Assembly (NCBI GenBank): GCA_902625215.1 | Contig: CACOAO010000016.1 | Location: 1 to 39,425 of the forward strand | From: an uncultured SAR116 cluster alpha proteobacterium | Lineage (GTDB): Bacteria; Pseudomonadota; Alphaproteobacteria; Puniceispirillales; Marisalimonadaceae | DNA length: 39,425 nucleotides | Direction of reading: 5' to 3' | Part shown: positions 1 to 5,904 of the stretch, in pieces | How the letters are laid out: every line of letters starts with the position of its first letter | How positions within the stretch are numbered: position 1 is the stretch's first letter | Position numbers and translations under genes: made by a program | The notes under the pieces: model-generated | What the model saw: the letters and a program-made list of their open reading frames with translations, nothing else | Told to the model about the DNA's origin: nothing | Database searches by the model: none

Positions 1-45
1 GTATATGTAAATTGCCTTAAAGAGCTCTATAACATTATTTATTTG

Positions 46-348
46 TTAAATAATTACATTAAAACCTTCAAACTCTGGATGACCTAAATAAATATCATTA
101 TGTTTTCCTGCACCACTATGTGCTTTTCTAAAAGCATCGGATTTTGTCCAATTTGTAAAATCTTTTTCTGTCTTCCATGTACTATGAGAAGCATAAAGTG
201 TAAAGGTATCTGTATTTTTACCTTTTATTAAATTAAATTTTTGGAAACCAGGAACATTTTTAAGAAAAGTGTCACGTTGTTTCCAAATATTTTCAAATTC
301 AATTTCACGACCTAATACAATTTTAAATCGGTTCATCGCTATATACAT
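46..348 (-). CDS. IsdG/HmoA-like antibiotic-biosynthesis-monooxygenase (ABM) domain protein
   Basis: Small single-domain protein of about 100 residues resembling the ABM superfamily, which includes the haem-degrading monooxygenases IsdG and HmoA. Seen: a GF-x-x-F segment after the first helix and a W-x-x-SDAF-x-x-AH block. An early Asn, a Trp and a His (about N6, W67 and H77 from the start chosen here) fall at the spacing of the IsdG catalytic triad Asn-Trp-His. Start choice: an upstream in-frame ATG (355-357) directly abuts an AGGAG, whereas the ATG at 346-348 lies 9 nt after that AGGAG, so the latter is preferred. Haem degradation is an inference from the triad; other ABM proteins oxidise quinols or aromatic metabolites. 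It is a lone leftward gene at the window edge, and no haem uptake genes are visible beside it. Confidence 0.75.
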   Translation of the reverse strand: MYIAMNRFKIVLGREIEFENIWKQRDTFLKNVPGFQKFNLIKGKNTDTFTLYASHSTWKTEKDFTNWTKSDAFRKAHSGAGKHNDIYLGHPEFEGFNVII

Positions 349-673
349 ATTAAACATCTCCTAATATAAATATTTATGAAAAGTTTTTATTTTTAAAATC
401 ATTTTTAATAATATTGTTTATTGCATTGTGTTCTCTAATATTTTGAATAATAAAAAATAATCCTAATTCAGTGAAATTTCTACAAAATAATTGTTAGCAT
501 AAATAAAATTAGCTTTTCTGCATTAAGAAACATAATTACAACCCATAGTTTGCTTTTAATTAATGTGTAACCTAAAACAATATTGAACAAATTATGGTAG
601 TAATCGTAATTATTGAAAATTGGACTAAACCTTGCTAAGTTAAACTTCAGAGGTAAAACATAAGAGGTATGTT
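349..673. other. AT-rich intergenic region between two divergent small genes
   Basis: No coding frame or RNA gene is evident in these 325 bases. The left edge carries the AGGAG ribosome-binding site of the leftward monooxygenase (358-362). The right part carries the promoter and ribosome-binding site of the cysteine-rich gene. The middle is featureless AT-rich sequence. Confidence 0.5.
613..641 (+). promoter_or_regulatory. Sigma-70-type promoter of the cysteine-rich gene
   Basis: TTGAAA (613-618), a 17-nt spacer, then TAAGTT (636-641) preceded by TGC, which gives an extended -10. It lies about 30 nt upstream of the ATG at 674, with a ribosome-binding site AAGAGGT at 662-668. Assigned by motif matching only. 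Confidence 0.5.
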
Positions 674-826
674 ATGACTGAACAAATAGATAAAGAAGAA
701 AATTGTTGTAAAAATACATGTTGTGCTGACGGTTGTTGTAGCGATGGTTGTGTTTCTGGGAATTGTAGTACTACGTGTTGTGCAGATGGCTGTTGTTCTG
801 AAAAAGACAACTGTTGTGAGTACTGA
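674..826 (+). CDS. 50-residue cysteine-rich protein, possible metal-binding (metallothionein-like) peptide
   Basis: I do not recognise the family. The frame encodes 50 residues, 14 of them Cys (positions 11, 12, 16, 17, 21, 22, 26, 31, 35, 36, 40, 41, 47 and 48). Most occur as CC pairs separated by three residues, and TCCADGCCS occurs twice (residues 15-23 and 34-42). There is no His, no aromatic residue except the penultimate-to-last EY end, no signal peptide and no membrane segment. The first ten residues are acidic and Cys-free. An AAGAGGT ribosome-binding site precedes the ATG, with an extended -10 promoter upstream and an A/T hairpin terminator downstream, so it looks like a real monocistronic gene. 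All 14 Cys codons are TGT. A cytoplasmic thiolate cluster for Zn, Cu or Cd is the simplest inference; a redox buffer or a precursor peptide is possible. The CC-x3-CC periodicity differs from the CxC/CxxC-plus-His pattern of cyanobacterial SmtA. Confidence 0.7.
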   Translation: MTEQIDKEENCCKNTCCADGCCSDGCVSGNCSTTCCADGCCSEKDNCCEY

Positions 827-877
827 ATAAAACTTTCAGTTTATTACTCATACTTTGATTATGTAATTTCATAATGA

Positions 878-909
878 AAAAAAACCTTTTTTATATTTAA
901 GGTTTTTTA
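878..909 (+). terminator. Intrinsic terminator after the cysteine-rich gene
   Basis: AAAAAACCTT (879-888) pairs perfectly with AAGGTTTTTT (899-908) across a 10-nt loop. The stem ends in a T tract and, being flanked by A and T runs, could work in both directions. It lies 50 nt past the stop at 826 and faces the leftward pseudogene. Confidence 0.6.
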
Positions 910-974
910 GAATTTTCAAAATCTTATTTAACTATAAGTAATTGACGCAGTTATGATGTTTTAAAATTTTATTT

Positions 975-1668
975 TTATTTATTAATAATATAAACATGTA
1001 CTGGAATATTGTTGTATATACTGTCCTCACCACCTTTTAAAACAAATTCTATTTCTTCTCTTCTTTTTAAAAAAGCAAGTTTTCTCAAAAAACTTTTTTT
1101 TTTGAAACTCAAACTGACATTGCTCTTATCTTCTTTTCCTTTCTACTATCACTTATTATTCTAAATTTCATTTCACCAGGAGGGAATTTTAATTGCAATA
1201 ATGGATTTATTTTTGCCAGTCTTCTGCTCAATATATCAGCAGTATCCTTTTGAAAAACTCGTTCGATTTTGTCAGAAGCAGAACTGGTAAATTTTGAATA
1301 AAAGTAAAGAGCAAAAAGTCTAATATTATTTTTAAGATAAAAATTAATTTTATCATCATTAGCTATTAACATTGGTATAAAAGTTTCAACAACAAAGTCT
1401 TTGGTGTATTGCCCTTTAGTTATATAAAACTTTGAGTCAGAGCGTTAAAACTTTATTGCTATGTTTTCGACTTTTCTAGAGAATTATCTTCATATTCACC
1501 AATCATCTGAAATGAGATTTTCATAGGTATATCAATAATTTCACCATTTTTACCTCTTCAAAATCTGAAGTGTAAGTTGTTATTTGGGATGAATTTGGAT
1601 TACAAGCATTTAAAAATAAAATGATTTGCAAATTAAAAAAATATTATGATTTTGCTTAAATTAAACAT
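975..1668 (-). pseudogene. Decayed lipoprotein gene (multiple frameshifts and stops)
   Basis: Reading leftward from ATG at 1666-1668, a chain of frames makes one plausible exported lipoprotein if several frameshifts are corrected. It has a short hydrophobic start, then a lipobox LNAC with its Cys at about 1602-1604, a TSDFEE segment, a second-frame segment GEIIDIPMKISFQMIGEYE, a third-frame segment from about 1438 to 1109 (86-110 codons, the longest intact piece), and a last frame with KLAFLKRREEIEFVLKGG ending at TAA 975-977. At least four breaks occur, several in A or T runs. I do not recognise the family. The longest piece could be annotated as a gene starting at 1372, but its upstream frame stays open and sensible to about 1438, and both ends continue in other frames. 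Decay is therefore more likely than an 87-residue protein. Confidence 0.5.
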
Positions 1669-1691
1669 TATTTGAATAAGACATTAAAAAA

Positions 1692-1762
1692 AAGTGATCA
1701 AACAGTTTTCATAGTTAGATATTGTAAAGAATAAAACTGTTAGTCAATATCTTTTCTCACTT
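1692..1762. repeat. Interlocked inverted repeats (possible H-type pseudoknot)
   Basis: AACAGTTTT (1701-1709) is the exact complement of AAAACTGTT (1733-1741), and AGATATTG (1717-1724) is the exact complement of CAATATCT (1745-1752). The order is a-b-a'-b', so both stems can only form together as a pseudoknot. An outer pair AAGTGA (1692-1697) and TCACTT (1757-1762) encloses them. It lies between the decayed lipoprotein gene and the XRE gene, and the role is unknown. Confidence 0.5.
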
Positions 1763-1880
1763 ACTCCACGGTAACTGAATAGTTTGGGTATGGGGTAAAA
1801 ATAATTTAAAATTATACCTACCTTTGAAATTTTAAGAGATTTTAAAAATTCAACTAGAGACACATTAATTTAATAATTAA

Positions 1881-1912
1881 TTGACATCATTCATAATAGT
1901 ACATAATATAAT
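1881..1912 (+). promoter_or_regulatory. Promoter of the XRE regulator, probably leaderless
   Basis: A perfect -35 TTGACA (1881-1886) is followed after 17 nt by TAATAT (1904-1909), overlapping TATAAT (1907-1912). Transcription would begin within a few bases of the ATG at 1918, and no Shine-Dalgarno sequence is present between them. Confidence 0.5.
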
Positions 1913-1917
1913 TATTT

Positions 1918-2328
1918 ATGAATAATATTAAAAATATAACAAATCCCCTTGAAAGAAGAAGACTTCAGTTTGGATATAGTCAACAAGAAATATCTAAACT
2001 TCTTGGCATTACCCAATCTCAATATTCTAGAATTGAAAAAGGTGACTCAGATCCCAACAAACATCTAAAGAAATTGTCAGAGATCTTTAATTGTGAACCA
2101 AATGAGGTTTTTCAAGGCAAAATATTAAGAGAAATAGAAGACGATTTTTTGAATGATCCAACTAATAATTTTCAAAGAATATTTCATGAAAGAAAACCTG
2201 GATATGTAAACTTGAAAATAGACGGATGGTTCACAAAGAAACAAATAATAGATAATTATGAAATGCTTATAAAAGAGTTAGATGAATGGAAGGTTAATGA
2301 AGATGGAATTAGATGGAAATATAAATAA
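1918..2328 (+). CDS. XRE-family helix-turn-helix regulator
   Basis: A 136-residue DNA-binding protein. Residues 13-66 form a Cro/C1-type helix-turn-helix: the segment from RRLQFGYSQQEISKLLGI to the conserved SRIEKGDSDP is the classic XRE signature, followed by a helix ending in NEVF. The remaining 70 residues (acidic, then a WFTKKQIIDNYEMLIKELDEW segment) match no domain I recognise and may dimerise or bind a partner. The ATG sits 6-9 nt after the -10 box with no ribosome-binding site, so translation may be leaderless. Its 3' end overlaps a 45-codon frame in another frame. Small XRE proteins in this context are usually autoregulators, phage-type repressors or antitoxins; nothing here decides between them. 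Confidence 0.8.
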   Translation: MNNIKNITNPLERRRLQFGYSQQEISKLLGITQSQYSRIEKGDSDPNKHLKKLSEIFNCEPNEVFQGKILREIEDDFLNDPTNNFQRIFHERKPGYVNLKIDGWFTKKQIIDNYEMLIKELDEWKVNEDGIRWKYK

Positions 2329-2434
2329 CAAAGAAAACATTGAAGAAATATCTGAAAAAAGATTAGAAGAAATCAAACAAAAATACCCAAATTTTATGAA
2401 AATTTATACAATCAATGACTATAAAAAAATATAA
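2297..2434 (+). CDS. Small hypothetical protein overlapping the XRE gene
   Basis: A 45-codon frame starting inside the end of the XRE gene (32-nt overlap, +1 frame) and ending with TAA at 2432-2434. A GGAAGG lies just upstream of ATG 2297; a second in-frame ATG is at 2303. The product is highly charged, with many Glu and Lys (for example the helix-like stretch ENIEEISEKRLEEIKQKYPN), and ends YTINDYKKI. No domain is recognised. The overlap suggests translational coupling to the regulator, as in two-gene regulator/partner modules, but it is short enough to be chance. Confidence 0.4.
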   Translation: MKMELDGNINNKENIEEISEKRLEEIKQKYPNFMKIYTINDYKKI

Positions 2435-2452
2435 CAATTAACTAAATGTTTT

Positions 2453-2878
2453 TTATTGCGTCATAGCATCAAAAATAGAAATATATCCATCTTCTGTTTT
2501 TAAATAAATTCCTGCACCTTCTACTTTACCACTAATTTTTTGATTTCCAATTTTGGCAATATATTCATAATTGTAAGTTACTGTAACATAATCTGCTGTT
2601 TCAGACCTTGATATTATATTAAAAGAATTAATTTTCTTTTCAGCATTCTTCATAATATCACTGTTTAGCAATTCACTCATTTCTTTTTTACTGATAAAGG
2701 AGTACTCACCATTAGATAAAATCATAGAATTATATTCATCTAAATAGGTATTAGAGATAGTGTTAAAACCTTTTGCATTTAGTTGTTTAAACATAAGGTC
2801 TTTCAATTCATCTGAAAATGAATTGGATATTGAGCAAAATAAGAAGGAAATAGCAATTGTAAATCTAATAAAAATCAT
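2453..2878 (-). CDS. Exported protein of unknown function (possible NTF2-like fold)
   Basis: A 141-residue protein with a Sec signal peptide: a hydrophobic core at residues 4-18 and a probable cleavage after SFS (22) before DELKD. The mature part begins with helices and ends with alternating strands (DYVTVTYNYEYIAKIG, then a GKVEGAGIYLKTEDGY segment). This is the layout of SnoaL/NTF2-like periplasmic proteins such as those labelled nuclear transport factor 2 family, but no diagnostic residue was found and the fold is an inference. It is transcribed leftward alone. The gene lies between the XRE module and a possible remnant of the glmS 3' end. Confidence 0.6.
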   Translation of the reverse strand: MIFIRFTIAISFLFCSISNSFSDELKDLMFKQLNAKGFNTISNTYLDEYNSMILSNGEYSFISKKEMSELLNSDIMKNAEKKINSFNIISRSETADYVTVTYNYEYIAKIGNQKISGKVEGAGIYLKTEDGYISIFDAMTQ

Positions 2879-2948
2879 ACTAAAACGTATCTTGCAATTA
2901 ATGATTTGTAAATTAATTTGGATTAGAAAATTAAGTGCGTCCTTTGGA

Positions 2949-2998
2949 TGTTATTCTACGGTTATAGAAGGTTTCAGATTGGACATTATTATAGACCA
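2949..2998 (-). other. Possible remnant of a glmS 3' end
   Basis: On the minus strand this short frame reads MSNLKPSITVE then TAA (2951-2953), against NLAKSVTVE-stop at the true glmS end (3965 onward). At the DNA level 2949-2968 matches 3963-3982 at 17 of 20 positions, in the same orientation and the same reading phase relative to the stop. Nothing upstream of it is recognisably glmS. It could be an attachment-site duplicate or chance. Confidence 0.3.
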
Positions 2999-3049
2999 CA
3001 TGATTTGAATTTATAGTTTAACTTAACATATAAAATAAATTAATTCTGT

Positions 3050-3078
3050 TTGACAAATTAAATAATAAATTTTCTAAT
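3050..3078 (+). promoter_or_regulatory. Near-consensus sigma-70 promoter for the 152-residue exported protein
   Basis: TTGACA (3050-3055), 17-nt spacer, TCTAAT (3073-3078), which is 11 of 12 consensus positions. The start codon is at 3113, giving a leader of roughly 30 nt with only a weak GAG ribosome-binding site. Confidence 0.6.
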
Positions 3079-3112
3079 CTAAATTAGTAATATTATTTAA
3101 CGAGATATTTCT

Positions 3113-3571
3113 ATGAATATATTTGTGAAATTATTTTTTTTCTTAATTCTCAATCTTGCGATTAACACAAAAATTTTAACTGCTAATGAATTAGATAATG
3201 TAGGAGCATGTGCGGGTGTAGTAATTGGAAATGCATCTGTTGATTTTAGTTTGGGTGATCAAAAAGGTTTCGATGACGGTATTAAATTAGGAATTACTGC
3301 TTATGTAAGTCAAGTTTTTGTAAATAATTATAGTAAGAATGATATAGCAATTGCTGACAAAATACTTGCCTCAAACACAGATAAAATTATAAATGCTGCT
3401 AATACTCAAACTTTTGATGAAACAATATTTGAAGAAGTTATAAAATGTTATCGTATGTTGAGTATCTTGGTTATGAAAAATGCTGATACTATTAAAATCA
3501 ACTCTAAAAAAATTAATAATATTATAAACCAAAGAAATAAACTTTTGAGAAGAATGTTATCGGCAGGATAA
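3113..3571 (+). CDS. Exported protein of unknown function with two cysteines
   Basis: A 152-residue protein. A signal peptide is visible: Lys6, a hydrophobic core at 7-18, and a probable cleavage after TA (24) before NELDN. The mature region is mostly helical, with a Gly-rich start (GACAGVVIGNASVDF), a central Asp/Asn-rich segment and a basic C-terminus (KLLRRML). There are only two Cys, C33 and C112, which could form a disulphide in the periplasm. No family is recognised. It has a strong promoter of its own and stands alone, between the putative glmS-end remnant and the recombinase-like frame. It is therefore likely cargo of whatever was inserted there. Confidence 0.65.
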   Translation: MNIFVKLFFFLILNLAINTKILTANELDNVGACAGVVIGNASVDFSLGDQKGFDDGIKLGITAYVSQVFVNNYSKNDIAIADKILASNTDKIINAANTQTFDETIFEEVIKCYRMLSILVMKNADTIKINSKKINNIINQRNKLLRRMLSAG

Positions 3572-3614
3572 TTTTAATAGATAGTAATTAAACTCAATTA
3601 TATCTTACTAATAA

Positions 3615-3964
3615 TTACTTAATAAATTCCATCCACATTTTTCCACGAATAAGAGGATATTTCTTCTTTCTAAATTTCAATCGTTCTTGTCGTTCTGAGT
3701 ATCTTTTTAGTACCGAATAGACATTTGTATTCTTCCAGAGGTGACCTTCTTTGGTGGTCAAACCTTTCTCATTTAAGACCTTCGCAATTCTTCTATAACC
3801 CAATCCATCTTTATGAAGTGATTTGACAAGTCTATAAATCTCTAATTGTTTTTCTGAATATCGTGTTGGATTTTGTTCTGGAAGAAGGTTGTTGAACCTC
3901 TTGGAAACCTCATAAAACAGATAGTTTGAATACTCTCCGTTTGAAAAGTATTGTCCAATCTCTG
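3615..3964 (-). pseudogene. Recombinase-like helix-turn-helix frame without a clear start
   Basis: A frame open from the end of glmS down to TAA at 3615-3617. The C-terminal half (SLHKDGLGYRRIAKVLNEKG followed by LTTKEGHLWKNTNVYSVLKRY) resembles the DNA-binding recombinase region of serine recombinases: a Y-R-x-I-A-x-x-LNE-x-G helix-turn-helix and a W-x-x-x-x-V-x-x-x-L motif. Upstream it reads NYLFYEVSKRFNNLLPEQNP. There is no ATG or GTG in the frame; TTG at 3801-3803 would give only 62 residues, and the frame runs into the glmS coding end. No catalytic resolvase domain is present. It may be a truncated site-specific recombinase or a stand-alone DNA-binding protein that lost its start. Confidence 0.5.
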
Positions 3965-5812
3965 CTATTCTACTGTTACAGATTTCGCTAAATTTCTTGG
4001 TTGATCTACATCTGTACCTCTTTCATTAGCAATATGATAAGCCAGTAATTGAGCTGGAATAGCCATAAGGAATGGTGATAATAATGATTTAAAATCATCT
4101 TGAAAGTTTGGTATTTCTATTTTAAAATGAGCAAATATTGCCTTTTCAATACAATTCTTGTCTGCGATTAAAATAATTTTAGCTCCTCTTGAATGTGCTT
4201 CCTGCAAATTACTAATTGCTTTATCTTCATTACCATCTGAAACTAAAAACATTATTACCGGGACTTCATCTTCTATTAGAGCAATAGGACCATGTTTCAT
4301 TTCTCCGGCTGCGAAACCTTCAGCATGGATATAACTAATTTCTTTTAACTTTAATGCACCCTCTAATGCTAGAGGATACAAAAGTCCCCTACCAAGAAAA
4401 ATTATGCTTTTTGCATTTTTAATATTCTGCGATATAAACTTAATTTTATTTTCCATATTTAACATTTGCGCGAGAGCACCAGGCAGAGCATGAATGTAAG
4501 CACAAATATTTTTTATATGGTTTGTTTTTAAATTATTAAATTTTTTCCCTAAGGCAACTGCCATTATAAATAAAATAATCAATTGTGAGGTGAAAGATTT
4601 TGTACTTGCCACCCCTATTTCTGCCCCAACTCGAGTATATAAACTATAATCTACTTCTCTATCTATTGTACTATCCTCAACATTAACTATAGCATTAGTA
4701 CTTAATCCAAGCTTTTTCCCATGCCTTAAGGCCATTAGAGTATCTAAACTTTCACCAGACTGTGAGATTACCAACATAGCACTTTGGCCAAAAACAGACG
4801 GTTTGCGATATCTATATTCTGAGGCTAAATCTATTATAACAGGTAAGTCTGCGATATGTTCTATCCAATACTTACCTACCATTGCTGCATAGTAACTTGT
4901 TCCAGCAGCAGTAATTAGCAATGTATTTTTATGTTTAAATCCTAATTTATTTAGATCTATATTAATTTCAGATTGATTTTTGATGAAAGTTGAAATTGTT
5001 TGAGGAATTACGGAGGGTTGTTCAAATATCTCCTTTTCCATGAAATGTCTATAACCACCTTTTGTTATCAAACCAATTTCAGCTTTTATATTAATAATTT
5101 TTCTATTAACTTCTTCATCATTTGCGTTGAAAACATTAACATCTTCTGATTTGATTAATGCATGATCCCCATCCTCTAAATACATTACTCTTTGGGTTAA
5201 ATGATTTATAGAGTGAGCGTCAGAACCAATAAAATTGGATTTTTCACCTAAACCGATCGCTAAGGGTGATGAATTCCTTGATATAAATAATTCATTTGGA
5301 AAATCTAAACTCATTGCAACAAAAGCAAATGCACCTTTAATATCTCTTAATACAAGTCGACCTGCTTGCAGCAAATTATTTCCTGATCTTATGTATTTCA
5401 TAAACAGGTGAGGTAATACCTCGGTATCGGTCTGACTTCTAAAAGTATATCCTTCTGCGATTAGTTTATTTTTAATAGCTTCATAATTTTCTATAATTCC
5501 ATTATGAACAACTGCTACTTTATTTTCACTTGTCAAAGGATGAGCATTTTCAACACTAATATTTCCATGTGTGGCCCACCTTGTATGGCCTATAGCTATT
5601 GAAGCTTTAAAATATAATTTATCGTTAAATTCTTTTTTCAATTTATTAATTAAATTGACAAGTTTGCCTTCTGACTTCACAAGTTGGAGCGTCCCATTAT
5701 ATGCTGCAGCAATGCCAGCAGAGTCATAACCCCTGTATTCAAGTTTTTTCAAACCTTCAACAACGAGTTGGCTTGCATTTTGTTTTCCTATAACTGCAAC
5801 AACACCGCACAT
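3965..5812 (-). CDS. glmS: Glutamine-fructose-6-phosphate aminotransferase (isomerizing)
   Basis: Makes glucosamine-6-phosphate from fructose-6-phosphate and glutamine, the entry step to UDP-GlcNAc for peptidoglycan and lipid A. The 615 residues are the normal length. The N-terminal Ntn-type glutaminase begins MCGVV, with Cys2 as nucleophile after Met removal, followed by GHTRWATHG and the HNGIIENY and SQTDTEV motifs. Two SIS sugar-isomerase domains follow (from about residue 285), with the SQSGESLDT phosphate-binding loop and the catalytic stretch HAEGFAAGEMKHGPIALIE. The C-terminus ends QPRNLAKSVTVE, as usual. It is divergent from glmU across a 92-nt spacer that must hold both promoters. 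No glmS ribozyme is seen. Confidence 0.97.
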   Translation of the reverse strand: MCGVVAVIGKQNASQLVVEGLKKLEYRGYDSAGIAAAYNGTLQLVKSEGKLVNLINKLKKEFNDKLYFKASIAIGHTRWATHGNISVENAHPLTSENKVAVVHNGIIENYEAIKNKLIAEGYTFRSQTDTEVLPHLFMKYIRSGNNLLQAGRLVLRDIKGAFAFVAMSLDFPNELFISRNSSPLAIGLGEKSNFIGSDAHSINHLTQRVMYLEDGDHALIKSEDVNVFNANDEEVNRKIINIKAEIGLITKGGYRHFMEKEIFEQPSVIPQTISTFIKNQSEINIDLNKLGFKHKNTLLITAAGTSYYAAMVGKYWIEHIADLPVIIDLASEYRYRKPSVFGQSAMLVISQSGESLDTLMALRHGKKLGLSTNAIVNVEDSTIDREVDYSLYTRVGAEIGVASTKSFTSQLIILFIMAVALGKKFNNLKTNHIKNICAYIHALPGALAQMLNMENKIKFISQNIKNAKSIIFLGRGLLYPLALEGALKLKEISYIHAEGFAAGEMKHGPIALIEDEVPVIMFLVSDGNEDKAISNLQEAHSRGAKIILIADKNCIEKAIFAHFKIEIPNFQDDFKSLLSPFLMAIPAQLLAYHIANERGTDVDQPRNLAKSVTVE

Positions 5813-5904
5813 TTCGAATACCTCTTATTAATTTTTAATTAATATAATTATAAACACAAATTTTAAAGCTTTATATTTGTAAACATTAGAGATATAACAT
5901 TTTT

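Noticed and set aside
1109-1111. TGA in the decayed lipoprotein gene read as tryptophan (recoded code)
   Set aside because: A base shift is needed just past it anyway, and intact genes in the window use TGA as stop (for example the cysteine-rich, cupin and mreC genes) and TGG for tryptophan.
1109-1372. An 87-codon leftward frame as an independent gene
   Set aside because: Its frame stays open and protein-like upstream of the ATG and related sequence continues in other frames on both sides, so it is a piece of the decayed lipoprotein gene.
2760-3008. An 82-codon rightward frame
   Set aside because: It is mostly antisense to the signal-peptide end of the exported 141-residue protein and has no domain, promoter or ribosome-binding site.
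2949-3964. Tn7-type transposon downstream of glmS
   Set aside because: No tnsA-E genes or repeated end sequences are present, and Tn7 does not duplicate the glmS end; only a generic attachment-site origin remains possible.
5813-5904. glmS ribozyme or riboswitch in the glmS leader
   Set aside because: The 92-nt AT-rich spacer lacks the conserved core and is shared with the divergent glmU.
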